Positions 1 through 9,787 of a stretch of 64,000 bases of DNA are shown in pieces. Positions within the stretch are counted from its first letter, which is position 1, and every line of letters begins with the position of its first letter. This DNA is from Bacteroidales bacterium (GTDB lineage: Bacteria; Bacteroidota; Bacteroidia; Bacteroidales; VadinHA17). The stretch lies in the NCBI GenBank assembly GCA_016715075.1, contig JADKBK010000006.1, positions 62,001 to 126,000 of the forward strand, given 5' to 3'. The notes below the pieces were generated by a model that was not told the DNA's origin, searched no databases, and saw only the letters and a list, made by a program, of their open reading frames with translations. The translations under genes and the position numbers were made by a program.

Positions 1-541
1 CTGATATAATAAATGTTCCGTTGAAGATTTTATGACGGCAATGTTCAGAATTGACCTGAGAAAAACCGAAAACCTCACTGTCGGTGAGTTTCCTGCCGAT
101 TGAAATGCTTAACTCTTCAAGGTATCCAACCTCATCTTCATTGAGCGCCAAACTCTCCTTTTTATTATATTCACTTATATTGCCGATGTAAATTACAGGG
201 TCCGGTTGCTTGTCTATTGTAAAGATATTCTGGTCAAGACCTGTGTAAACCTTCTGCAGCATTGGATCATGATGAGGATTCTCTGATAGAGAGATTGCAA
301 ACTCTTCAATTCTTTTAATATTGCTTATACCCATATTCTGGGTTATCTCAACGGCATTTGTGCTCCATGGTGTAATCATCTCTCTCCTTGGACCAATAAA
401 AGTACCCTCAAGCTTCTCTTTTTTTATGAGATTAGCATTTCCGAAGAGCCAGATAAGTTTTTCTATGTCCTTCTCGCGGATAATTTCTTTGGTACCAACT
501 GCAATAATATTTTTAGTGCTGCCTTCGAAAAAGAGAATCAT
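1..541 (-). CDS. purL: Phosphoribosylformylglycinamidine synthase, N-terminal part (runs off the left edge)
   Basis: The reading frame starts at the ATG at 541 and is open to the window edge, giving the first 180 residues of a protein that is usually about 1200 to 1300 residues in its large one-chain form. The enzyme makes FGAM from FGAR, glutamine and ATP in purine synthesis. The motif GPRREMITPWSTNAVEI (residues 50-66) and the signature QVNSEHCRHK (residues 162-171) are characteristic of the N-terminal and first ATP-binding region of PurL. The catalytic glutaminase part lies outside the window. The other purine gene here, purB, is 54 kb away, so no purine operon is visible. Confidence 0.9.
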   Translation of the reverse strand, partial: MILFFEGSTKNIIAVGTKEIIREKDIEKLIWLFGNANLIKKEKLEGTFIGPRREMITPWSTNAVEITQNMGISNIKRIEEFAISLSENPHHDPMLQKVYTGLDQNIFTIDKQPDPVIYIGNISEYNKKESLALNEDEVGYLEELSISIGRKLTDSEVFGFSQVNSEHCRHKIFNGTFIIS

Positions 542-713
542 AATATTTAGGATAAGATATTGATTAATAGCAGATTATTCGACATAAGATATCGTAAAAA
601 CAAGTATGTAAATATAATTCAAGTTTTGTAAAAATCCTATTTACTCATCTCTGTGTCCTCTGTGCTTTCTCTGTGTTCCTCTGTGTCAGTTCTTATTTGT
701 TTCACAGAGATAT

Positions 714-2742
714 CTAAATTAACCCGCTTCTTTGCAGGAATGGCTCCAGCGAAGCCTCTTTTCCCCTGAAACGGATATATAGGGCAAGTGCTTTTTCACT
801 ACCGCCCTTTTCAAGAATGTTCTTCCTGAAAGAAAGTGCACTTTCCCGGTTGAAGATCCCTTTTTCCCTGAAGAAGCTGAAAGCATCAGCATCCAGAACT
901 TCTGCCCATTTGTAGCCATAATACCCGGCTGCATACCCGCCTCCGAAAATATGTCCGAAAGATGCACTTATACACGTATCTTCAATAACCGGGAATAATT
1001 CAGTTTTACCGGAAACACTGGTTTCAAATTCCTTAATATCAGTTTCAAGCGGGGAGGCTATCGTATGCCAGGCCATATCGAGGAATGCGAACCCCAGCTG
1101 CCGGAAACAGCCATATCCTTCATTAAACGTAGAGGCCTTCTTAATCTGTTCGATAATCTCATAAGGGATTTTATCGCCTGTCTGATAATGAGTTGCCCAT
1201 GAGTCAAGCCAGCTTTTCTCGTACGCATAGTTCTCCATGAACTGGGAAGGTAATTCAACAAAATCCCGTGCTACATTAGTCCCTGACAAACTTTCATAGG
1301 TACATCTGGTGAGCATTCCATGAAGTGCATGGCCGAATTCATGAAGGAAGGTGGTAAGTTCGCTGAAAGAGAGGAGCGAAGGTCTGGTTTCAGATGCTCT
1401 CGTGAAGTTGCCTACAATTGAAATATGTGGTCTGATATCGGTACCTTCCGATTTTCTCTGATCCCTGTAGCTTGTCATCCACGCCCCTCCGCTTTTACCA
1501 GGACGCGGGTGATAATCAGCATAAAAGATTGCCAGGAAGGAGTTATCCGAATCATAAACCTCATAGGTCTTTACCTCCCTGTGATAAACTGGTATTGAAG
1601 CTGCAGGGACGAACTTTATTCCATACAGAGTAAAGGCCAGATCAAATATTGCCTTTTCCGCGTTTTCAAGACGGAAATAGGGCTTTAGTATTTCATCATC
1701 AATATTATAGAGCTTTTTCTTTAGTTTTTCAGAATAGAAGGGCCAGTCCCATCGTTCGAAGGAGTCATCATGACCACATTCGACAGCAAATTTTCTGACA
1801 TTTTCAAAATCTCTGGTGGCAGCTTTTTTTGAGGCATTAAAAAGCTCAAGGAGGAACTTTTCAACTGTTGTCTGTTTATCAGCCATCCGGTCGCCAAGAG
1901 TCATTTCGGCAAAGTTGGTGAAGCCAAGGATCTTTGCAAGTTCAAGTCTGAGATTGACAATTTTGATAATTATCTCCCTGTTGTCGTATTTATTGGCACG
2001 GAAACCGCGGGAAATATATGCCATGAGCATCTTCCTGCGAAGCTCACGTTTTCCGGAATACTGCATAAATGGTACATAACTTGGGAAATGCAGTGTAAAG
2101 ATCCAACCTCTCTTCCCTTGCGATTTTGCAGCCATGGAAGCCATTTCTATAATATTTTCCGGTAAGCCGGCAAGGTCACTTTTATGAGTAAGGTGAAGTT
2201 CGAATGAATTTGTCTCCTCAGTACATGCTCATCAAATTTCAGTGAAAGAGTAGCCAGCTCTTCGGAGATCTCCCGGAATCTCTTCTTCTCATTCACCTTC
2301 AAACCTGCACCACCAGGATAAAATTCCTCTGTTTTTTTCAACAAAATTTTTTTGTTCCGTATTCAGATCCGAACTTTCGAGGTCTTTATAAATATGACTG
2401 ATGCGTTGAAACAGTTTTTTATTGAGGGTAACGTCATTTGAGAACCTTGTAAGCAATGGGGAGATCTCCTGGGCTATGGCCTGAAGCTCTTTTGAAGTCT
2501 CGGCACTGTTCAGATTGAAGAGTACAGAGATTATTTTCCCGATAAGCTCACCTGATCTTTCAAGGGCAGCAATTGTATTGTTGAAATCAGGAGGTTCGGT
2601 ACAATCAGTTATCGCCTTTATCTCTTTTGCTGCAAGCCTTATTGCCTTCAGTATGGCGGGTTTATAATGTGAAAGATCTATTTTATCGAATGGAGGAGTC
2701 CCAAATGGTGTATCCCATTCCTGCAGAAAAAGGGTTAGTCAT
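714..2742 (-). pseudogene. M3 family oligopeptidase / peptidyl-dipeptidase (Dcp-like), frame broken three times
   Basis: A cytoplasmic zinc peptidase of the M3 family (thimet/Dcp type) that trims oligopeptides. The zinc site HEFGH is encoded near 1329-1343 and lies in the C-terminal 476-residue open frame (714-2144). Similarity continues upstream in other frames: a middle piece around 2150-2344 (KKRFREISEELATLSLKF) and an N-terminal piece up to about 2726 (EWDTPFGTPPFDKIDLSHY). The ATG at 2742 (MTNPF) fits the family start. The frame changes lie in a 5-base run at 2727-2731, a 7-base run at 2347-2353 and near 2216-2222. Repaired, the protein is about 675 residues, normal for the family. Two of the three breaks are in homopolymers, so read errors are more likely than decay. 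Confidence 0.85.
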
Positions 2743-2770
2743 TACAGATATAGTATGTTTTTTCAATCGT

Positions 2771-5409
2771 TTAATCTTCATCAGGTTCATTGCTATCAGT
2801 GCCAGCTAGGTTTACCGGATATGGAACATCTCCCTTTGCGGCGAACCAGAGGATTCTGTTGAGCAGGTCATCATCACCGCCGTCGATACCGTCGAATTCA
2901 GGGAGCATGCTTTTTTCTGCAAAATACCTGGCATCCCCTGTAATGGAAACCAGAGGCTTATTCATTTCATCAAGAGGGATCTTATTCGGAATCGCAACAT
3001 ATGGAGTTTTATCTGCCGTTGATTGAAAGCAGTTCACCATAGGGCTGGCAATGGCATCCTGGATATTCATAGGTTCCAGCCCGAGTATCTGTTCTATAGT
3101 CCTGACCATTGACGGTTGGGTATAGAATGTCGATACAGTGCTCCTGAGCCTGGAATAAGGGCTTATAACATGTGCCACTGTGCGGAAGGCAGAAACATGG
3201 TCCCACCCGTTTTGTGAGTCATCCTCAACCACAAAAATGACTGTATTCTCCCAGAACCGGCTCTTTGAGAATGCTTCAACAATCTTTCCCAAAGCATAAT
3301 CATTGTCAGCTACCATTGCCCGGGGAGATGGCGAACCAGGCCTCATCCCGGCAGTATGATCATTAGGCAGGGCAACCCTCATAAGTTCGGGAAGCTTGTC
3401 TCCAGGCATTGCTTCACAATCCTTCAACTCCTTTATTAGGATATCCGCCCTCATAACATCCGGGAAGATAAGATCACCGACTGATGGATAAGTCTGACTA
3501 AGGATATCCCTGACAGGTTCAATTGTCGTATAGTTTGTGAACTCAACCTTCTGACCGCTTTTATATAGTGTATATATATCTTTCCAGTCGAGTGTGTCAT
3601 TCAGATCAGGTAATGAAGCTTCACCGTAAGTGCGTACTGACCTGCCATGTTTCACTGCATTATCCCAGAGAAATCCTGTAGGAGCGTATACAAGCGCATC
3701 AGTCTGGACATGAGGGTAGCTTCGGAACCATGCTCTCATATTTTTTCTATATAGTCTGTTACTATTGAAGCATCAGTCCATTGATGCCCTTCTGCAGAAC
3801 ATTTTCCCGAAACATGGAAGTTATCCAGCAGCAAGAATTCCTCAGCAAGCTTATGCGTATTTGGTGTTATCTCAGATCCGTAAGTACAGATTCCCGGATC
3901 GCCGTTTCCCTGCTTCATATCATCAAGTACCTGATCGTAGGTTCTGTTTTCCTTAATTATGTATACTACATGTTTAAATAATGATGGTTCTCCTATCCTG
4001 TCAGGAACCGGTTTAGGTTTTACTGATTCACGCGGCTTTTCCCTGCCGGAAAGAGCCCGAGACAGGTCATTGAGAGCGATAACCGTATCTGTATATGCCT
4101 TCAGATCCCGAATGCATCCTGAGGGGATCACAGATACAGAAGCGAGCATATTATGGGAATTAAAGATCAGATTTGTTGTTGAGGAATTGTGTATTCCCAG
4201 ACGTGCAGTGGCAGCCTCAAGATTTGAAACATAAAGGTTCCCGTTACCGGACATGGTTACCGCCGACGGATAGGCGCCTGTGGGAAGAAAACCCTCAACC
4301 TTACTGAACAGATTTACATCGGTAGGGAGTCCTCTTTCTTTAAGTTTAATTACTGCAAGTGCATTATCCATACCATTTGCAACAAAGAGAGTTTTTTCGT
4401 CTGACGAAAGACATAAGCCGTTCGGGGAATCTCCGAAAAAAGGATTTATTTCAGGCTGCAGTCTGACGCTTATTGTCTCATCTATCTCATCAGTCAGGGT
4501 ATTTATGACGGTTATATTATCACTGTTGGAATTAGTAAGGTATACATATTTCCCTTCCCTGTCGCTGATTATCTCATTTGGATGAAGCCCGACAATAATT
4601 TCCTTCAGTATCTTCCCGTTTGATGGTTTAATGACTGTCACGCTGCCTTCCCTGGTAGAACCTCCTGTTTTATTATTTACCCTTGCTGCACTCCATGGAA
4701 TACCTGCTATATCCTTATCATCATCCAGGGGATGACGTCCGGCCCAGTTTGTAACATACAGTTTATCTGAAGCCAGTGTGATCCCATATGGTGCTACTCC
4801 CGGATCCGTAACCCAGATTGTGTCTCCGGAATTAAGATCCTGTTTTATCACTTTGTTATTTCCGTTAAGGACAACATACAGATATTCTCTTCTGGATTCC
4901 TTAGTTATCAGTATTTCGTTAGGAAGGGCAGTTTCCGCATCCTGTTCCGGATGGTATTGAAAGATCCGGCCGAACTCAGCTTTTATGCCATTCCATTTGG
5001 CAGATGCAACGTATGACCTGTTATTCCTGCCTACTACACTCCAATATACTTCAGGACCATCTTTAGCTGAATGCCAGATAATTCCGGAATATGTATTCAT
5101 GCCTCCGATGAGCTGAGGCTGGGCAGTATTTCTTAATACAAATGCCACTTTGTTATCCGCGGTATTTATAAATACTATACTAAATCTCTCCTCGACTGCC
5201 AGCCATTTCCCGTCAGGTGATAAAACGGCGTCGAGCGCATGGTTTTCCTGTGAGGCATCACCAAAAAATATCTGGTTTCCGGCAGGCTGGATCAGCCTGT
5301 TGTATGGCAGCTGTACCTGTCTTGGATCAGAAGGATTGAGTACTGTGGCGATCTGTGAATGTGCCAGGGTTGCCATCCAAATAAAAAACACACCAAATAA
5401 ATGTTTCAT
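2771..5409 (-). pseudogene. YncE-like beta-propeller fused to phosphoesterase domain (one frameshift)
   Basis: The N-terminal frame (3736-5409, 557 residues) has a signal peptide ending near ...LAHSQ, repeats of the YVTN/YncE propeller type (for example GKYVYLTNSNSDNITVINT), and then the start of a phosphoesterase domain (HVVYIIKENRTYDQVL, followed by GHQWTDASIVTDYIEK). The second frame (2771-3739, 322 residues) continues the same domain (RAWFRSYPH...). The stop overlaps the next ATG inside a run of six bases at 3741-3746; adding one base joins the frames. Such YncE/alkaline-phosphatase-like hybrids (PF04185 type) are common in Bacteroidota and are secreted; their substrate is not established. 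Only about 28 bases separate it from the M3 peptidase, so the two may be co-transcribed. Confidence 0.8.
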
Positions 5410-5500
5410 TGCAAAACTATTATTGTGACTATCCGTATGGTTTAACAGAACAAACTTTATGCCTGAAAATCAGGTGATCATGCTGAACATGGAACTGTTT

Positions 5501-5536
5501 GTATTTAAAAAGGCTGCCAGATATTCAGACAGCCTT
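5501..5536 (-). terminator. Rho-independent terminator of the FKBP-cyclophilin-DUF3127 operon
   Basis: Read on the minus strand, the arm AAGGCTG (5530-5536) pairs with CAGCCTT (5510-5516) across a 13-base loop and is followed directly by a T-rich stretch. It lies 16 bases after the DUF3127 stop, where an operon end is expected. Confidence 0.75.
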
Positions 5537-5551
5537 CTTAATTATTTTATT

Positions 5552-5932
5552 TCAGAACGGAAGATCACTTAATTCATCAATTTCTGGAGGAATATCCTCC
5601 GGAGATGTATTTGACGGAATATTCTGATCCCTGCCCTGTGATGATACTTTCTCAATTTTCCAGGCATCGAGGTTTGTAAAATAGTTTACTTTCCCATCGC
5701 GTTCCCATCTGTTGCCTTTCAGGTTGAACCAGATCTTGATTTCTTCATTAAGAAATGATTCATTTATAAGGTCACACTTATCCTGCACAAGCTGGAATTT
5801 TATGTAGTCGATAAAGACTGCAGCACCGCCTGTCTCTTTTTTTTCAATGACAAATTCTCTTTTTTTGAATTTGTCGCTTACCTGGTTGACCGGAGCGATA
5901 TCGATAACTTTTCCGGAAATTTCAAATGCCAT
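5552..5932 (-). CDS. DUF3127 domain protein, OB-fold-like, with SSB-like acidic C-terminal tip
   Basis: A 126-residue protein that starts MAFEISGKVIDIAPVNQVSDKF, the usual opening of DUF3127 proteins, which are widespread in Bacteroidota and have no settled function. The first 95 residues look like a compact beta-rich fold. The tail is Asn/Ser/Pro/Glu-rich and ends EIDELSDLPF, which closely resembles the acidic tip (DDDIPF) of single-stranded DNA-binding proteins. It starts only 6 bases after the cyclophilin stop and precedes a terminator, so it is the last gene of a three-gene operon. The DNA-binding idea is inference; the family assignment is firmer. Confidence 0.8.
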   Translation of the reverse strand: MAFEISGKVIDIAPVNQVSDKFKKREFVIEKKETGGAAVFIDYIKFQLVQDKCDLINESFLNEEIKIWFNLKGNRWERDGKVNYFTNLDAWKIEKVSSQGRDQNIPSNTSPEDIPPEIDELSDLPF

Positions 5933-5938
5933 CTCAGT

Positions 5939-6397
5939 TTATTCTTCGTAAATTATTATCTTTTCAATCTTGTCTCCCTGACGTATCTCATCGATAACGT
6001 CGAGGCCTTCAAATACTTTTCCAAAGCATGTATGCTGTCTGTCAAGATGTTTTGTATTTGAACGGCTATGGCAGATAAAGAACTGCGATCCTCCTGTGTT
6101 TCTTCCGGCATGTGCCATTGAGAGAACGCCTCTGTCGTGATACTGATTTGCTCCGGTAAGTTCACAGTTGATTTTATAGCCAGGACCTCCTGTTCCAACC
6201 CTTGGATCGCTCATGTCCTTTGAGTAAGGACATCCTCCCTGAATAACAAAATCAGGCAGGACCCGGTGGAATGCCAGTCCGTCGTAATAGCCCTGACGGG
6301 CAAGAGTAATAAAGTTCTCCACTGTTTTAGGAGCATCATCTTCATAGAAGCTGACCTTCATGCTCCCTTTTGGAGTTTGTATCTCTGCCTTGATCAT
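5939..6397 (-). CDS. Cyclophilin-type peptidyl-prolyl cis-trans isomerase
   Basis: A 152-residue single-domain cyclophilin without signal peptide, so probably cytoplasmic. The core motifs are present: FHRVLPDFVIQGG, the active-site Arg/Phe/Gln environment, GVLSMAHAGRNTGGSQFFI and the C-terminal HTCFGKVFEGLDVID. The start ATG lies one base after the stop of the FKBP gene, which implies translational coupling. It catalyses proline isomerisation during protein folding. The length is that of the minimal bacterial PpiB form. Confidence 0.93.
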   Translation of the reverse strand: MIKAEIQTPKGSMKVSFYEDDAPKTVENFITLARQGYYDGLAFHRVLPDFVIQGGCPYSKDMSDPRVGTGGPGYKINCELTGANQYHDRGVLSMAHAGRNTGGSQFFICHSRSNTKHLDRQHTCFGKVFEGLDVIDEIRQGDKIEKIIIYEE

Positions 6398-6398
6398 A

Positions 6399-7121
6399 TT
6401 ATTTCACGATTTCAAGAAGCTCAACCTGGAAAATCAGAGTTGAAAAAGGTTTGATAACGTCACCAGCTCCTCTTGCTCCATATGCAAGAGCCTGAGGAAT
6501 GACGAGATTGAATTTGGAGCCAACAGGCATCAGCTGAAGAGCTTCTGTCCATCCCGGAATAACGCCGGATACAGGAAACTGTGCTGGCTGATTTCTTTTA
6601 ACTGATGAATCAAATTCTGTTCCGTCAATAAGTGTGCCTACATAATGAACTTTTACTGTGCTCTGAGCAGTAGGTTTTGGGCCATCACCCATTTTTACCA
6701 CTTCATACTGAAGACCACTGGCGGTAACGGTGACTCCTGCTTTTCCTTTGTTTGTTGCAAGGAAAGCTTCATTCTGGTCAATATAATCTTTGAATTGTAC
6801 TTTATTTACTTCTTCCTGTTTTTGGGCTTTTTCAGCTTCCCTGGCACTTACGAATTTCATGATAACTTCCCTGGCGACCTCTTCTGTCATCTCAGCTTTA
6901 CCATCTTTTCCATCCTGCATTGCTTTTGCAACAAGAATTGCATCTAGTGAAAGGCTGTCAGCGGCAAGAGAGTTATAAATATTTGTTCCAAAAGCGTAAG
7001 AAAGTGAATCCTGACTGCTTTTTAGTTTTGCATCTTTAAAAGAACTTTGTGCACAAGAGCCTAACATAAAGGCTGTTATGACGATCATAGTTAATAATCC
7101 CTTCATTTTCATAAAATTCAT
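6399..7121 (-). CDS. FKBP-type peptidyl-prolyl isomerase, lipoprotein
   Basis: A 240-residue protein with a lipoprotein signal whose lipobox ends MLGSC, an N-terminal helical region (residues about 35-125, FkpA/Mip type dimerisation domain) and a C-terminal FKBP domain (VKVHYVGTLIDGTEFDSS, then GVIPGWTEAL and LAYGARGAG). It is probably anchored in the outer membrane facing the periplasm and assists folding of exported proteins. The first gene of the operon with the cyclophilin and DUF3127. Translation may begin at the listed ATG or at MKMKGLL, 9 bases further in. Confidence 0.92.
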   Translation of the reverse strand: MNFMKMKGLLTMIVITAFMLGSCAQSSFKDAKLKSSQDSLSYAFGTNIYNSLAADSLSLDAILVAKAMQDGKDGKAEMTEEVAREVIMKFVSAREAEKAQKQEEVNKVQFKDYIDQNEAFLATNKGKAGVTVTASGLQYEVVKMGDGPKPTAQSTVKVHYVGTLIDGTEFDSSVKRNQPAQFPVSGVIPGWTEALQLMPVGSKFNLVIPQALAYGARGAGDVIKPFSTLIFQVELLEIVK

Positions 7122-7190
7122 TTTTAATTTTTAAAATTTCCGCTAAGATAATACTTTAGGGAAAGCAAAAAACTCAGATCATAATATATT

Positions 7191-7847
7191 TTAGATTTTT
7201 ACTGCCCTAATAATCTGTCTCTTTCCCGGCGGGCCGGGAAGAAGTGTTACTTCAAACCCGGAGGCTTTCAGATTCCTTTTTACCTCCCCTTTAGCGGAAT
7301 AAGTTACTAAGATCCCATTCTTTTCTGTCATTGAAGCTATGGCGGAAAATACATCAACTGTCCACATTTCAGGCTGCTTATCGGGTCCGAAAGCATCAAA
7401 GTAGATAAGGTCATATTTTCCGGTGAGTGGACAATTTAACAGATCTCCCTGTATCTTCCTGAGATTAAAGTTTTTGGATATTTTTACCCATTCATCCCAT
7501 GAAGAGGAATGAATCTGCTCAAACAACTCTTTCCCCGATTCCCCCGCAAATGAATGATGGTTGAGAGCTCTGACAATGTTCTCTTCCAACGGAAATTTTT
7601 CTATTGAGGTATAATAAACCTGCCTGTTTTCATTATTGCATTTCAGAGCAGTAAGCAGGGCATTGAGGCCAGTACCGAATCCTGCTTCAAATATCCGCAG
7701 CGGGCTTGCTTCACATTTGTCGTACCCGCTGTTTATGAAAATGAAATTTGACTCCTGAACAGCTCCATGGATTGAATGGTAGTGTTCATTCAATTCAGGC
7801 ACATAAATTGTATGTGAGCCATCGGAGGTTGTAATAATTTTGCTCAA
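7191..7847 (-). CDS. mnmD: tRNA (mnm5s2U34) methyltransferase, MnmD-like
   Basis: A 218-residue protein of the MnmD/MnmC N-terminal domain family (PF05430). It opens with the family-typical TTSDGSHTIYVPELNEHYHS, carries the SAM-binding loop IFEAGFGTGLNALL (about residues 52-65) and the catalytic region DLIYFDAFGPDKQPEMW (about 145-161). It completes the mnm5 group at the tRNA wobble uridine by methylation. Unlike E. coli MnmC there is no fused FAD oxidase domain, as is usual in Bacteroidota. Divergent from the next gene. Confidence 0.88.
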   Translation of the reverse strand: MSKIITTSDGSHTIYVPELNEHYHSIHGAVQESNFIFINSGYDKCEASPLRIFEAGFGTGLNALLTALKCNNENRQVYYTSIEKFPLEENIVRALNHHSFAGESGKELFEQIHSSSWDEWVKISKNFNLRKIQGDLLNCPLTGKYDLIYFDAFGPDKQPEMWTVDVFSAIASMTEKNGILVTYSAKGEVKRNLKASGFEVTLLPGPPGKRQIIRAVKI

Positions 7848-7965
7848 CTAATCCTTTTTAATTTGTAATGATAATGTTTTTTTGAAGCCTGGTATTCTTT
7901 TTTTTATACTAATTTTAACCTGTTTTTCAAAATGGAATCAAAATTATTTACTTATAATCTATAAC

Positions 7966-8910
7966 ATGAAAACAAAACAATCGAGGAGAGATTTTCTGAG
8001 GATTTCCTCAGTCGGGGCAATGGGAGCTATAGCGGTTTCACATATGGGTTTTAAAGCAGAGACCATTCCTGCAAGCGCAGCAGCAGCTGCTAAAGACCCG
8101 AAATCATTTGGATTGGCGCTTCAGCTATATACGATACGTGATGCAATGGCAACAGATGTGCCTGGTTCACTTAAGAAGGTCGCCAATATGGGTTATAAAT
8201 ACCTGGAGCTTGCCAAATATGCTGATGGTAAATTCTATGGATATGAACCTGCCGAATTTAAAAAAATTGTAAGTGACCTGGGAATGGAAATACTAAGCAG
8301 TCACACCCAGGTGGAAGCTCAGGGTATTACACTTGAGAATGCAAAAAAAATGACTGAAGACCATGCAAAGCTTGGAGTTAAATACTGTGTGCAGCCATGG
8401 GTGGTTGAAGAGGCACGTAAAACAGTTGCAAGCTTTCAGAAAATGGCAGCCGACTGGAATAAGGTTGGAGAGATAATGAAAACATCAGGTATTCAGTTCG
8501 GTTATCATAATCACAACTTCGAATTCGGAACTGTTGAAGGTAAAATACCTTATTACGATATCTTCATGGCAGAGCTGGATAAAAATCTGGTTACTTGGAG
8601 ATAGATTCTGTTCTGGGTTTCTAAGGCAGGACAAAATCCTGTTGAGATATTTAAAAAATATCCTGGCAGATTCCAGTTGTGGCACATGAAGGATATGTTC
8701 ACAAAACAGCCTCCTTTCTATACAACAACTGATGTTACTGACTTCGCTCCGGTGGGAGCAGGTGTCATTAATTTCAAAGAGATCCTTGCTGCAAAAGAAA
8801 TTGCAGGAATGAAATATCTGATTGTAGAACAGGACAGGAGCCGGGAAGGAAAACCATTTGATGATATCCAGACAAGCATAACAAACCTTACTACAAAAAT
8901 CCTGGTTTAA
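7966..8910 (+). pseudogene. Tat-exported sugar phosphate isomerase/epimerase-like TIM-barrel protein, internal break
   Basis: The start at 7966 gives a twin-arginine signal (SRRDFLRISS), followed by an Ala-rich cleavage region and an AP-endonuclease-type TIM barrel (FGLALQLYTIRDAM, GYKYLELAKY, FGYHNHNFEF). Proteins of this kind are secreted or periplasmic in Bacteroidota and are often linked to sugar oxidation or isomerisation; the substrate cannot be read. An in-frame TAG occurs at 8602-8604. Around 8600-8616 a neighbouring frame encodes EID, which matches the family's E-M-D, and the original frame resumes as LFWVSKAGQNPVEIF. This pattern fits two compensating single-base errors, so the gene is probably intact in the organism. 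Confidence 0.8.
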
Positions 8911-8967
8911 TTAATGCTCCGGGTATTATCAGAGTTAAGGATGTTGAAATAGTCTGACTGCAAAGGA

Positions 8968-8990
8968 CCAGGGTGTTGAAAAAGCCCTGG
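8968..8990 (+). terminator. Possible hairpin terminator after the sugar isomerase gene
   Basis: CCAGGG (8968-8973) pairs with CCCTGG (8985-8990) around an 11-base loop, about 60 bases after the stop of the upstream gene. The following stretch is only moderately T-rich, so the call is weak. Confidence 0.4.
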
Positions 8991-8994
8991 CTTC

Positions 8995-9115
8995 CTGATT
9001 ATTTTTCTCTGTGTGACTCTGTGTCTTCTCTGTGTGACTCTGTGTAACGAAAAATAAAAACTAACACAGAGGGCACAGAGGAGACACTGAGTTCCACAGA
9101 GGATTTTTCAACTGA
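8995..9115. repeat. Intergenic CTCTGTG-rich repeat with inverted copies
   Basis: Several copies of CTCTGTGT (about 9005-9045) are followed by complementary CACAGAG copies (about 9064-9110), so the block can fold on itself. Related CTCTGTG blocks occur at about 649-710 and a weaker one at 46936-46966. All lie between genes. The rest of the gap 8911-9251 holds the hairpin at 8968 and the promoter box at 9221; no gene is seen. Confidence 0.7.
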
Positions 9116-9220
9116 ACTCCACTCGACGGTTTTGGATTTTTCTTGCTGAAAGTAATTGTAATGGATTCCTTTTTCAGATCATTAAAAGGAATCTGCAATT
9201 ATTTGAATTAATATAATATA

Positions 9221-9228
9221 TATATTTG
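9221..9228 (+). promoter_or_regulatory. Bacteroidota-type -7 box (TATATTTG)
   Basis: A perfect TAnnTTTG box about 23 bases before the His-rich protein gene. A TTTG lies 15 bases upstream (9202-9205), which is shorter than the usual spacing, so only the -7 part is well supported. It would drive metal efflux system 1. Confidence 0.5.
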
Positions 9229-9251
9229 CACCAACATTTTAATTTTGTTCA

Positions 9252-9653
9252 TTGCTTCTGATTTTGAGAGCTTTTAAATTCATACGGTCTTTATTACTGC
9301 TGGTTGCCGGGATGGCAATAGTGGCTCATATGATCATTCCTCATGATCATCATCCTGCAGGTCCTGTCAACGGACACAAAGACATCTGTCCCATCTCAAA
9401 AGGAAAAGCTGATAATCATCCTTCCTTCCCTGTACACTGTCATGCTTTCAATGATCTGCCTGCAGAAAAGTTTTCGAGAGGGATTATAAAACATGAAATT
9501 CAGACGAGCAATGTTTTTGTCATCTGGAGGACTGATTCTTTTGTCCCCGGATTTCACCTTTCACAAAATTTATCAAAAGATACGGGAAAGCCATTTCCTG
9601 ATATTTATCTGCCTGATTTTTTGCCGTTAAGGGCGCCTCCATCAACAATCTGA
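9252..9653 (+). CDS. Small His-rich exported protein of the metal efflux locus
   Basis: A 133-residue protein with an N-terminal hydrophobic segment (about residues 12-28) and a histidine-rich stretch right behind it (AHMIIPHDHHP, then GHKDIC, NHPSFPVHCHAF) with two Cys. The start is a TTG; an internal ATG near 9312 is the first ATG but would cut the hydrophobic segment. I do not know a named function. Small His/Cys-rich membrane or periplasmic proteins commonly precede CzcA-type pumps in this phylum and may bind metal ions. It lies 134 bases before the pump gene on the same strand. Confidence 0.65.
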   Translation: MLLILRAFKFIRSLLLLVAGMAIVAHMIIPHDHHPAGPVNGHKDICPISKGKADNHPSFPVHCHAFNDLPAEKFSRGIIKHEIQTSNVFVIWRTDSFVPGFHLSQNLSKDTGKPFPDIYLPDFLPLRAPPSTI

Positions 9654-9787
9654 ATTCTTCTCTTTTCCGGTATTTTCATATAAAAAGAAGCAGTTCTTTC
9701 TATATGGTCTGAAAATTTATGATAAGAGGATCACCGGAAAAACAAATTTCATTTAATCAGGTATTAACAATAAAAAATTCCAGAATA

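Noticed and set aside
321..563. 80-residue plus-strand open frame over purL
   Set aside because: Shadow of the strongly conserved purL frame on the other strand.
3730..3746. ATGA overlap and A-run between the two phosphoesterase frames as programmed frameshifting
   Set aside because: Many other genes in the window show one-base breaks in runs, so error is simpler.
5412..5419. TAGTTTTG as promoter of the YncE/phosphoesterase gene
   Set aside because: It ends 3 bases before the ATG, so transcription would start at or inside the start codon; no -33 box.
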